Assembly: GCA_963971535.1 (NCBI GenBank)
Contig: OZ020601.1
Coordinates: 23,431,335-23,495,334 of the forward strand
Source of the DNA: Notolepis coatsorum
Taxonomy: Eukaryota > Chordata > Actinopteri > Aulopiformes > Paralepididae
DNA: 64,000 bases
Direction: 5' to 3'
Below, piece by piece: positions 12,001-21,583 of the stretch. A model generated the notes under the pieces. It was not told the origin of the DNA, did no database searches, and saw nothing but the letters and a program-made list of their open reading frames with translations. The position numbers and the translations under genes are program-made. Positions within the stretch are counted from its first letter, which is position 1. Each line of letters opens with the position of its first letter.

Positions 12001-12854
12001 CCCGATGGCCGTATCCTCGTAACAAAGAGAGCTGCTATTGGTCGAGCGCAAGATACGTGACCGAACTCGCACCAATTACGTCAAATAAAACTCTGTGGTG
12101 ACCAAGTATCCGTTCGCGAGGAAAGATCTAGTCCCGACATTAAAATTATGATTGCGCAAAATGGGCAGGATTGTAAATGGAGAACTTTTTATTCCTAAAT
12201 CTACACCAATATATATTTCACCCAGAGTGAAAATTGTGTAGTCCGCGAGGTGGGAACGGGATGAAACGATACAGACTTCACCTTACGGCCTAATATGGCA
12301 ACACCGAGGTCAATGGATGAATAATGAATGAAAATAGCGAATAAAACGACCAAGATATCTCGGGTCTGGCTGCCAACGCATGGCGAGTTAACCCGAGATA
12401 TCTCGGGTCTGGCTATTAAAGAGTTAATCTTGGTTGCTAAAATCTTAGTTATGGAAAACAATAACTTTCTTACCGTTAGCTGCTGGTCCTGACTTCAGTT
12501 GCTGCTTAAAATCAGCTGACAGACGGGCAAACATGAGGCCAGATGCTCGGTTTGCGCTAGATTTCTATTGGCTAATGGGCTCGTCATTCCAAGAGGGAGG
12601 GTGACGCGTCGTGCAACATAACAGAAAACCATACACCTCAGACAGACGGACATTAAAATATTAATTTTTATTTATAATATTATTAATTGCAAAAAGTATT
12701 CTTGATGAGGACCATGGGCATTGCCCTTTACAAAAAAATATATATAATAATAAAAAAAAAATTAATGGCACTTTGGTCATCAAGGAGCACATGGGCAAGT
12801 GCGGCACCGAAAGCCCCCCCCCCCCCCCCCTCTGCACGTGCCTGTTCAGCGTTA
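12001..12854. other. No gene seen
   Basis: There is no supported gene. A direct repeat of an ATATCTCGGGTCTGGCT motif (about 12353 and 12398) and a poly-C run (about 12815-12830) are the only notable features. Confidence 0.3.
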
Positions 12855-13320
12855 GTAATTAACCCATCTTTCGCCAATGACGGATTCAGACGTCATTCCT
12901 CGCCATGCTTAATCTGCCAATGACGGATTATGCCGTCATCGAGATCAATATTTCAAATTTCTGTCATGGTATTCATATTTCACCCACGGAGCCATGACTG
13001 GTGCTGTAAATCTCCACTCAACTCTCCAGCGCTTCAATACCGCCACCTGGTGGCCGATCGGCGAGGTGCCAAACCGGAAGTGGGGGCCGGAAGTGCTTGG
13101 TGTCCTCCCTATTCCGTCCGCCACTCGCGATCGCTCCCGGGACTCCATCTTGACACACTGGATAATCGATCCGTTGCCATAACTCGATAAACAACATTAT
13201 TTGGACGTATATAGTATTATACAACCTGGAAATGTAGCGCATAGATCAACATCCCATAATAGCTATCTTTTTGCTCCACGCTCATCACCCAACGGTAAGA
13301 GGAAGCGGCGGTGAGTTTCA
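12855..13320. promoter_or_regulatory. Promoter-like cluster: CTCF, two ETS, YY1 sites
   Basis: A CpG-containing stretch holds a near-consensus CTCF motif at 13038-13056 (on the minus strand GGCCACCAGGTGGCGGTA). It also has two ETS sites CCGGAAGTG (13074-13082 and 13087-13095), a YY1-type CCATCTTG (13145-13152) and two CCAATGACGG words upstream (about 12870 and 12915). A splice-donor-like GCG|GTGAGTTT follows near 13310. This arrangement is usual for TATA-less housekeeping promoters with a short first exon on the plus strand. No coding exon is visible downstream, so it could also be an orphan regulatory element or part of a repeat. Confidence 0.35.
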
Positions 13321-14049
13321 GCGTTTCTGATTATTATTAACCATACAAACTGCTCTGATATATATATCACCCATACTACATAAATGATGTAACGTGGGCC
13401 ACGGAATTATAAACGACCCCCCCCCCCCCCCCCTGCATTTGATGATCTAATATATGCATAAATGGCTATATCTCACGTTCTATGAAATACAGCAGAAAAC
13501 GATAAAAACATATTTATACTCTGGACGGTATTTTAGTATGAATGTGTGAATGAAAAAGTAAAACCTTCCTACATCCTGAACGATAGCTAATCGATGTTGA
13601 ATGGGCCATAGTAATGTCAATTTAGCAATACAATTTAAAAAGTTATAGCCCTGCAAAGTAGATGAACATCTCCATAGACAAATAGAGCTGGCAGAGAATG
13701 GATTAGGACGAATCAAAGTGGTGGCGGAGAATGGCGTGCCAGTTTTCGCTCTCGCCCGCCTTTAGTTTATGCTGCTGTTGTGCCTCAAGTTAACTGTGGA
13801 GAATCAGGAAGGAGAAGAGTACTGTATGAGTCCTACTGAAAAACATGTCAGGCTCAGCCGCTATAAACCATACCACACAGAGAGAGGGGGGGGGGGATTG
13901 AGAGAGAGCATCCGTTGTGATTCACAGACATCAAAGAGAGGTGTTGAATTTCAGGATGGGTGCTCGGCAGCATATGACCACTTAAAGGTATAGAATCTGT
14001 AATGTCGGCAAACGGTGACCTCTATGCAAAAGAGCCACGCTTGGTATTA
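13321..14049. other. No gene seen
   Basis: A poly-C run lies at about 13418-13433. A short patch at about 13765-13880 (CTGCTGTTGTGCCTCAA and AAACATGTCAGGCT words) recurs at about 31738-31785, suggesting an old duplication. Otherwise nothing is recognised. Confidence 0.3.
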
Positions 14050-14193
14050 CACTTTGTTTACGTTTTCTGTTTTGTTCTGATTGTGTCGGAGTTGAGTGGG
14101 GATTGGGGGGGGAAGCGGTTGCTAATTGCTGGTCACACCTCAGGCTATGTCCAATCCACACAACAGACCAAAACAAAGAATGTAAACAAAGTG
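14050..14193. repeat. Imperfect inverted repeat of about 42-bp arms
   Basis: CACTTTGTTTAC at 14050 faces GTAAACAAAGTG ending at 14193. The arms stay complementary for roughly 40 bp with several mismatches. A G-rich spacer separates them. It could be a small MITE or a hairpin remnant. No convincing target duplication was found. Confidence 0.5.
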
Positions 14194-14298
14194 CATTAAT
14201 AAGAGGCTTTTGCCTAGACATTGCCGTTTGACTGCATGATTCTACCTTTGGAGGGGAAGCTCACGCAGTCATCTCTGACTAAACACTGTAGTACAATA

Positions 14299-14611
14299 GT
14301 GCATTGTGTCTTTGGCTTCATGTCTATTTGTACAAGCTCTTTGCAGACATGTGTGTCTGCTTCTGTCTGCATGCCCGGATACACCGAATGCTGATGCGGC
14401 AAGTGACAATTACCTTTTAAGAAGTATAAGGAAGCATTGTGCCACTGAGGCAGCCGAGCAGAGTGAATTGTCTAATTAAATACATGTGGTGTTGAACTCC
14501 TCTTCCTCCTTGCCCTCTCCTCCCGCGAGCGCCAATGAAGGAGGCTCTTAATTAAGTAACCAAGCGTTTCAAGTCCGCCCAGCAGAGGAAGGTGCTCCGT
14601 GTCACCAGTGG
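14299..14611 (+). repeat. Block duplicated at 5556-5880
   Basis: This is the partner of 5556-5880. It lacks a G-rich insertion present there near 5610-5640 and carries extra CCTTGCCCTCTCCTCCCG sequence near 14510. The mixture of indels and high identity indicates a duplication old enough to have diverged by small steps. Confidence 0.7.
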
Positions 14612-14810
14612 CTGCTGCTGTTTTGAAGATACCCACAAGGGCTCCATCAGTCAGAAGCTTTTAAAGAGTTCCAATCTCTCTGTATCTTTTTCTCCTCCAT
14701 AGAAAAGTGCAGTGTCAAATTAAAAGTTTTGGACCAGCGCACCAGCGTCTGTTGACATTGCGCTGCTCATTAGCCTTTTTCCAGCTAGTTATCTCGTGAA
14801 AAATATGTCT

Positions 14811-15073
14811 TAGATTCAGATTCAGATTATTTTATTGTGACAGCTTTTTAAAATGTACATACATTCAGAAAAACGTGAGATGCTTGTTTTTCCCGGCACC
14901 TCAACTGTAGTTGTGGACAACGATACACAACGATCTATACAATACAAGGTAAAAAACTGTGCATACAATATAAATTGTTCTACAGTGTAAGTAGCAGCAG
15001 TATGTGCATGTCTTTCGGTCAGTAGTCTGTTTGCCCGGTGGAAGTAGATGTTCAATAAAGGTCTCCATATTCA
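14811..15073 (-). mobile_element. LINE 3'-end fragment with (TGAATC)n tail
   Basis: On the minus strand the fragment finishes with TGAATCTGAATCTA, a simple-sequence tail like those of L2/CR1-group LINEs. An AATAAAATAATC-like end precedes it. No ORF survives. The rest of the segment is assumed to be the 3' UTR of that LINE. Confidence 0.5.
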
Positions 15074-15085
15074 GTGTTTGTAATT

Positions 15086-15442
15086 AACTCTTTCGCCACA
15101 CTAAAAAGGGTTAACGCTTTAACCACCACAGTAATGTACAGAAGGTTAAACTTTCACTACCACACTACAAAGGGTTAACCTTTCATTACCACACTACAGA
15201 AGGTTAAACTTTCACTACCACACTACAGAAGGTTAAACTTTCACTACCACACTACAGAAGGTTAAACTTTCTCTACCACACTACAGAAGGTTAACCTTTC
15301 ACTACCACACTACAGAAGGTTAACCTTTCATCACCACACTACAGAAGGTTAACCTTTCACTAGTACCACACTACAGAAGGTTAACCTTTCATTACCACAC
15401 TACAGAAGGTTAACCTTTCACTAGTACCACACTACAGAAGGT
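15086..15442 (+). repeat. Minisatellite 2, left segment
   Basis: The unit is 29 bp (TTAACCTTTCACTACCACAC followed by TACAGAAGG), with first units more diverged. It stops inside a unit at GAAGGT. The continuation is seen as a lone partial unit at 18699-18716 and as an array at 31566-31688, so everything between was inserted into one array. Confidence 0.9.
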
Positions 15443-16170
15443 TTCCTGGTCCCACGCCCTGGAAGATTGGGCGTGTGCACCGCAGAAATTCCCCCGCCAT
15501 AGAGTACGTCACTGTGCGCGTCTCTGTTGGTAAGACTTCCGTGAGTTTTTCAGGTCCATATGATGGATCTGTTTCAGGGAGTTGTCAGAGCTCCTCCTCA
15601 CGAAGCTCCTACTCGGGCCTTCTGTGAGTTAGGACTCTCCTTCCCTGTGAGGGACCCTCCTCAGAGTTCAGAGCCTCCTCCTCAGATTGTCAAGGTGAGT
15701 AGAACTTCAAAAAGGAGTCCTGCTCTATTGTGTGTGTATTCAATTCAATTCGATTATTGAGTGTGTATTGGTTCAGTGCCTCCTCCTCGGAGAGCCCTAA
15801 CCCAAATTTTACATAGCTCAATGTTGCAATATGTTCTTTTCAATCTATACAGCTCGCGTGGGAAGTCTCTCTGGGGTTTTCCGTCTCCTCCCTATGGGAG
15901 GGTGGTGGGATGTAAAAATGTAAAAAAAAATTACCCTCAGCTGCGTCACGAGGGATTCATGTCAGTCTGTGTTCTTTCTTTTTTGAATAAAAAGAGGAAG
16001 GTACATGAAGCACGACGGCTCCGTGTCGTTCTCCCAGGCGACTTGGAGGAACAATGTTTGGTGTCTTGCTAGACTATCCATTGATGTGTTTGGGTCTCGA
16101 CGCATACCTAGTGCTGGCTCGGTGTGTTTCTGTTAAAGAATCACACAGGGGCTAAGTGCGCCTTGGTTGC

Positions 16171-16641
16171 AAGTTCAAGTTTCAAGTTTCTTTAATAGTT
16201 GTCATACAGAAGTACAGAATACTTTTATACAAAATGCTTCTTACTGTTACGCTACAGAGACTGTGCTAGACAAGATAAGTATCAAATAACATAGTATAGC
16301 ATGTAAATTAGAAGTAGAAAAAGAGGTCACAGTGTTCAGTATAGACATATGTACAATGTTCAATGCAGAATAGACGTAACTGAGTTACCATATAATATAC
16401 AATACTATGCAGTGTACTAATATACAATACTATATAGTGCAAAGCAGAAATGGGATGAGGTACAATTTAGGTACAATTTACAGTAAGGTGTACGAGTTGT
16501 AGTGCAATCCTTTATCAATAAATATAAAGTGTGGGGAGTGGGTGCTACAGTGTGTTTGTTTAAAGTGAGTGTGTGCGTGTGGATGTGTGTGCTATGTGCG
16601 TTTGATGGTTGTTGTGTAGTGTTCATTGTTCGTTTTGCTTG
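16171..16641 (-). mobile_element. Inverted L2-like LINE 3' UTR fragment
   Basis: Read on the minus strand this matches 7370-7844: the CACACA-rich segment, TATATTTATTGATAAAGGATT, the ATTAAAGA region and the terminal ACTTGAAACTTGAACTT tail. It is a heavily 5'-truncated second insertion of the family found at 6194-7844. Confidence 0.85.
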
Positions 16642-17091
16642 TTAAAACAGCGTTTTTATGGGGCAACTGGGATGGAGTTTTGTCTCTTCCGAGCGCCAGT
16701 TTACTAGGTTGTCTCGATGAATTCTCGTTCATATCTGGGGGATGTTAACGGAATAGATCAGAACATAGGTAGAGGGGTCTCACGCCCTTGGGGTGGGCCA
16801 CTGAGCACGGTCCAAATGGGACCGTCTGGGTGGCGCCCTCTTTTCATGTTTTAGATCGACACGCATACCTACCCCCTCTCCTGGAGTGGGCATGTCGGCG
16901 TGGTTAGGACACGGGACTGGTCTGGTCACGCTGGTCCAGGTCAGTTAACCCGTTGTCCGCCGGGGATGCAGATCTGCTGTTCTGGTACCCTGAGGGACTT
17001 GTGCTTTTTTCGGGGGGAAAAATGCCGGGTCGGTCCGGGTGTCATGGAGACCCTTTGTTGGGTACATGTTGTACTCTGCACTATCGTAATG

Positions 17092-17212
17092 GCTTACGGC
17101 CATACCAACCTGTACACGCCCGATCTCGTCCGATCTCGGTAGCTAAAGCAGGTTCGGTCCTGGTTAGTACTCGGTTGGGAGACCGCCTGGGAATACCAAG
17201 TGCGGTGTGCTT
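17092..17212 (+). pseudogene. Diverged 5S rRNA copy
   Basis: The 121-bp segment has the length and order of a vertebrate 5S rRNA gene. It starts GCTTACGGCCATACCA, continues with CCCGATCTCGTCCGATCTCGG, GGTTAGTACTCGG and GGGAGACCGCCTGGGAATACC, and ends in GCTT. It differs from the usual vertebrate sequence at several places, including the helix after the 5' end, an extra A in the GCTAAAGCAGG region and the terminal helix. Those changes fall in or near the internal promoter boxes. No T-run terminator follows directly; TCTTTT appears about 25 bp later. I judge it a pseudogene or a 5S-derived retroelement head rather than an active gene. Confidence 0.75.
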
Positions 17213-17363
17213 AGGGCTGGTTCTCCATTCTTTTCGCTCCTCTCTCACGCGTGGCGAAGAGAGGGCTGTTGGGGTGGTCTTGGACCTCCTCTGGTAATCC
17301 TGTGCTTCCCGTGCCGCCGGGCCCGGTCCGAAGTAAAGTTTTGTTGATACCGTAGGCCTGGGA

Positions 17364-17441
17364 TAACCCTTGTTTGAAAACGTAAACACTTGTACTGCGG
17401 TATAGCCAGTGTATACCCACAGGTGTGTTTTGGAGTTTTTT
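17364..17441 (+). repeat. Fragment shared with the solo LTR at 30836-31146
   Basis: The segment from TTGTTTGAAAAC through CACTTGTACTGCGGTATAGCC to GTGTGTTTTGGAGTTT is nearly identical to about 30876-30952. It is an isolated piece of that LTR. Confidence 0.75.
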
Positions 17442-18365
17442 CTTGAGGGGTTATAGGAACAACCACCGTCTGTACCGAGCGGGTGGTTGATTCCCTGGTG
17501 TGTTGGAGCAGAGTCAACTCCCGGGTTACCCGGTTGAGTGTGCCCCTGCACGTTCATGACGTCTGCCAATCATGTCAGCCTTCTCTGCCTCAACCCCTCT
17601 GGGTGGGTTTTTTTTAATGGAGGCTTTGTCATGGTGATCAACAACGCCAGCATACACCCCTTCCGCCGGGGCGGCTGTTTTCAGCTGACTCCTTTGGCGC
17701 CTGTCTCGTCCGCAGTGCTCCAGGCTCAGGTTACAGCCTGTTGCCTGGTTTCCCCGGTGCGCTGCCTGCTTCCGTTGGTTAACCTTTTTGTGTGCTTATG
17801 GCCATGCTGACTGCCTGTTCTGCAGGGTCAGTGTGCCAGGCGGTGTGCTATTGGGGGGAAAGGGCCCACTCTTGGAGGGGCCCTTATCCGAAATACGCTG
17901 GCGATGTGGGGGGCGGTGTCACTACGTGACCGCCTGGTGGGGTCTTGATGCCTGGCGTCATTGACCTCTCCGGGCCCCCTTTTTCCAGGGGATCCAGTCC
18001 CTTCGGTGGGTCTGGGTCTTCCTTCGCGCTCCGCTGCTACAGCCTTGCCACGGGGTTGGTTTGCTCTTGACCCCGTGATTTTGGGGGCAGTAACAAGGTT
18101 TGTTCCTTTCGTTCGTTCCCGGGTGGCATGCGGGTTGTGCGTGTGTGTAGTCGTGGGGTCAAGCCACGGTCTGCTCACCCTGTGCGTTGAGTTGCTTGAG
18201 TGCCTCTTCGCACGGTCGGATCCGTCGCCCTCCCGTGAACCTCCAATAGGGGGGGTATCCTCCATTAGGGAGGATCGGGGGGCTCGGTCCTCCCCGATCT
18301 GATGGTTGTGGGGGGCCTCAGCGGGGTACATTTGTCGGGCTATGGCTCCCGCTCATCCCCTGTTA

Positions 18366-18699
18366 TGCAGACAGGTGCTGAGCGAAGCCATAACGCTACA
18401 GAACGAAGGGTTATGTATATAACCCAGTTCTGTGAGTTATGGTGCGCTCAGCACCTGGACGCCGCTGCGGCCCTTGATTTTTCATTGTGAATGAAATTTG
18501 TTGGGAAGGAGATGAGTGTGTGGCCCCACCCCTGCTTATGTAGGTAAGCGGATGGGGGTGTGGCCAGATGAATGCTGGCATGTAAAGGTACATGGTGGAA
18601 GTTTTTATTCAGTGTATATACGCTGAAGCGAGATATATGCAGACAGGTGCTGAGCGCACCATAACTCACAGAACTGGGTTATATACATAACCCTTCGTT
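18366..18699. mobile_element. DIRS-like right terminus with internal complementary region
   Basis: Positions 18402-18457 and 18644-18699 are exact 56-bp inverted repeats (AACGAAGGGTTATGTATATA at the outer left). Just upstream, 18366-18401 holds a partial second version of the inner motif (CAGACAGGTGCTGAGCG). In DIRS elements the internal complementary region, a copy of the element's outer edges in inverted orientation, lies next to the right terminal repeat, and this arrangement fits. The middle has GTGTGGCC and GCGGATG blocks shared with the terminus at 30511-30798. A stand-alone MITE with 56-bp inverted ends is the alternative. Confidence 0.6.
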
Positions 18700-18716
18700 A
18701 AACTTTCACTACCACA

Positions 18717-18851
18717 CAAGTTTTTCTCCATCCACCTGTATTGTTGTTTTTTCAATGATAATTACTTTTGTTTTCTTTGTGTTTAGCTGCATTCCATAGT
18801 TTTTACATTCGACATTCAGCTTATTCATCATGTCCTGTAGATCTTCTTGAC
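18717..18851 (-). pseudogene. LINE RT fragment, part 3 (minus strand)
   Basis: On the minus strand this reads NCQEDLQDMMNKLNVECKNY and then a LNTKKTKVI block, the segment that follows the catalytic YADD motif in LINE reverse transcriptases. The YADD part lies at 30799-30835 and the upstream part at 31147-31560, so this is the 3' piece of one LINE split by the DIRS-like insertion. It abuts a partial unit of minisatellite 2 at 18716. Confidence 0.7.
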
Positions 18852-19036
18852 AGTTATAAATCGTATAGCTTTACGCTCTGCTCTATTGGAACTATCCCTT
18901 TAATCATACTATCAATGAAAAAACTTTCTCCACATGTACGCACCTACTCATCTCTGCCTGACCACACCCACATCCGCTCCTATATAAGCAGGGTCGTGGC
19001 CACACAATCAGCTCCTTCCCTACTTTCACCACCGTG
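18852..19036 (+). promoter_or_regulatory. Left inverted repeat of the DIRS-like element, with TATA box
   Basis: The segment is the inverted counterpart of the right terminus. It contains TATATAAG (18981-18988) about 170 bp before the gag-like start codon at 19155, which suggests that the terminal repeat carries the promoter. The outer 30 bp are more diverged than the rest. Confidence 0.55.
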
Positions 19037-19154
19037 AAGTCTGTGTATAGCACCGCTTTAGTTTAGTGCTAAAAGTAGTTAGTTGGTAAAGGAGCTGTGT
19101 TGACATTGTATCTTTGTTTTTTCTCTTACAAAATTTTGAGAAAATAAAGCGATA

Positions 19155-20082
19155 ATGTCTTCACCACCGGATGGCCTAGACGACTACAGTTCTACCCTCC
19201 ACCAGCGCTTCACTGTTGCGGCGTCCTCCGTGCATCTTGGGGCGTTCCTGGCTCCACGTTTGTGGCAGGCAGGTGCATCTGAGCGGCGCCCGGAGGGGAG
19301 TGTGCTTCGCTGAGGTGCCGTTGAGCTCCCATCTCCTGTGAGGTGGCCGAGTTCCGGCTCTGGTTCCCCCGCCGGAGGGCAGTCGGCCGATAGACGGACA
19401 GTTCCTCTGGTGGCCGAGGATTTGCATCGCAGACTCTTCACCTCGGCTCGTTCTCGTCTTATGACGGCGAACAGCGGGGGTGAACGGCCTAGTGGCAGTG
19501 TTGTGCTGGCTCCGAGCGAGAGTGTGTGCAGCCTCCCGAACGCGAGTGACGTGGAAGAAGGTGTGCAAGGGGAGTTGCTTGCCTTGTTCCCCGAGCTCAT
19601 GGCGGCCGCCGCAGCCGCTAATGGTGTGGCGTTGCCGCAGCCACTGCCGGCACCTGTTCCCGATCACATAATGGGTCATCTCTGGCAACGCCGTCCTGTG
19701 AGGGAGGCAGGCGTTGTCTTCCCATTCTTCCCCTCGATGGAGGCTTATGTGGCACGGGGACAGGTAATTTCCCGCATTGTCGGCCTTACCCCCTCCTACG
19801 TGCCAGTCACGCGGGTGGTGGGTTTGGTCCAGGGGCTGAAGGAAGGGATGCCTCGACTTGATAGCCCGATGGCATCCATCCTTTGCCCCGAGATGGTGTG
19901 GGAGCCATTACGAAAGCCATTTCCCCAGGGGAAATCGGCTAGGCAGTTGGCTATTTGGAGTGACCAGGTGTACATCGCCTCGACACAGAGCCTGGCTGCA
20001 ACCTCCAACATTGCACAGCTGGCACGCTACATGTCGGGGCTGATGGCGGGCAGGGCGGTACTGAACGACCACCAATGGTACC
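19155..20082 (+). pseudogene. DIRS-type gag-like protein, N-terminal part
   Basis: A start codon at 19155 (context GATAATGTCT) opens a frame broken by TGA at 19311. The same frame then continues without stops to the BEL insertion at 20082. Downstream of the stop the protein has an acidic, alanine-rich segment (ELLALFPELMAAAA near 19574), then a proline-rich stretch and a basic, tryptophan-containing middle. The order and composition match the gag-like ORF1 of fish DIRS elements, which packages the RNA. The TGA could be a CGA-to-TGA change at a CpG. The remaining part resumes at 29796. Confidence 0.6.
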
Positions 20083-21515
20083 TGTTGTGAAGGGCCAGAT
20101 TAAACCGAATATATATATTTATTTATATATATATATTTAATTGTATTTGTATATTCTCTAATATTCCCTGATATCCCTTGTATATTCCTTGTACAATATG
20201 CATTGAATATCCATTCTAGCCTACTGAACATCCCATAATAGTCTCCATTCTACTATTGGTCGAGACCTTGGTGCCAGGCTGCCATACCCCCCAGACCCAG
20301 TTCAAACGTACCGCTCAACATGTACGAACAAGTCCTAGTTCCGCGTAGGAATCTGGCTACCGCACCACTAACGGTACTATTTGTTCATAGTGCGTATATA
20401 TACTGCGCTACTAAAGTAGGACTTCCTTTTCAGTCCAGTTTCTTACCCTCCAATAGAGTGACAGACGTAAAGCCTCCCCGCGACGCCACGTGTGGGAGTA
20501 AGGCCAAGTTCGGCCTACCATCGGTATTGAGACATCGTGTATATTAATATTTGAATAGTCATATTTGGCACTATATCGTCGAGTTGGACGTAGTCTATTA
20601 AGCTAATAATAGTCTGTTAATATATAGTGCTTCGTACGGTGAGAATACTATCGTAGTCAGTACCCCATCGTTTCGGGCAGAGAACTGGCTGCTTATCCAG
20701 GATGGTCGACCCCATGTGAGACTGCATCCGAGGAGCCCCAGAGCCGACGAGCGAGTGGACCTGTATACCGGATTATTCTACCGACGACAGCCCGCCTTCC
20801 CAGGCACGGATTATGCTTTGTGTACAGTGATTATTCCATGGATAAAGACCCCCGACACTGCCGTGTGTTGGAACCCCCCCCCCTGGAGAGGACGCAAGGT
20901 GAGGAGACGCTCTGCAAGACGAGGTCGCTTCACGTCTCTCCCCCGTGGACCGGAGAGAGCCGGCTCACAGAGAGTCCAACTGCTTTCATCCGTGGTCCAA
21001 GGATCGCTGGCGCACCGAGCTGCACAACTGTGGGTTCACCCAGGATACCCTTGGCCGGACGAGGCAGCCAGACTCTACCCCCCCCCCCCTCCTACTCCTG
21101 TTGTCTTACAAGCGACCGGATTAACCCCCCTAGTGTATCCAGTCTTATAATCATTAAAGTATCATTGCTGTTATTCCTTAACTATTCCAGGTCGTATATT
21201 TACCGCCTGCGCCATCAGAGATTGGACATTCTCTATTGATATACCGACGAATACTCTTTGCCATAAAAGTGCATACTATTTCAATTCATAAATGTAATTA
21301 AGTGATTAAGTGCTTGCTCTACACACCATTGCTGTGTAGAAATAAAGACCTATTTCTAATTCGTACATTTGTGTTGGATCCGTTTCATCTACGTGACAGT
21401 GTTCATCATAATATATTTATGCCGAGTACTGGGTGGCCGAATATTAAGTACAAAGGTAGTGGTAGTAAGTATCATATCTAGTAATACAGTCAGGGAATTG
21501 TACCCCTCAGTTACA
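20083..21515 (+). repeat. BEL/Pao 5' LTR
   Basis: The 1433-bp LTR begins TGTTGTGAAGGGCC and ends CCCCTCAGTTACA. Near the left end AT-rich sequence (TATATATTTATTTATATA) precedes the unique body. An AATAAAGACC signal at about 21341 is a plausible polyadenylation signal. Small ORFs within it show no recognisable domain. Confidence 0.95.
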
Positions 21516-21517
21516 AT

Positions 21518-21535
21518 TGGTCCTTCGAGCCGGAT
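21518..21535 (+). other. Primer binding site for tRNA-Tyr
   Basis: TGGTCCTTCGAGCCGGAT begins 2 bp after the 5' LTR. It is complementary to the 3' end of vertebrate tRNA-Tyr (ATCCGGCTCGAAGGA plus CCA) over 18 bases. It would prime minus-strand DNA synthesis. Confidence 0.85.
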
Positions 21536-21583
21536 GGTAATTAGTGTAATATTAATATAGTGTTATTAATATTGAAATGGCCT

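Larger units (their letters stand above)
15443..18365 (+). mobile_element. GC-rich block ending in a DIRS-type terminus (interior)
   Basis: The block sits between two halves of minisatellite 2 and ends in a DIRS-like right terminus (18366-18699), so I infer it is the interior of that element. It contains no intact ORF over 170 codons and no recognised protein. It includes an inverted L2 3' UTR (16171-16641), a 5S rRNA-like copy (17092-17212) and a roughly 80-bp piece matching a solo LTR (17364-17441). The left edge at 15443 shows no matching inverted terminus, so the element is left-truncated or rearranged. Confidence 0.4.

Noticed and set aside
16900-18331. Several ORFs of 80-167 codons on both strands
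   Set aside because: GC-rich block with overlapping frames in all directions, no domain and no codon signal; treated as chance frames.
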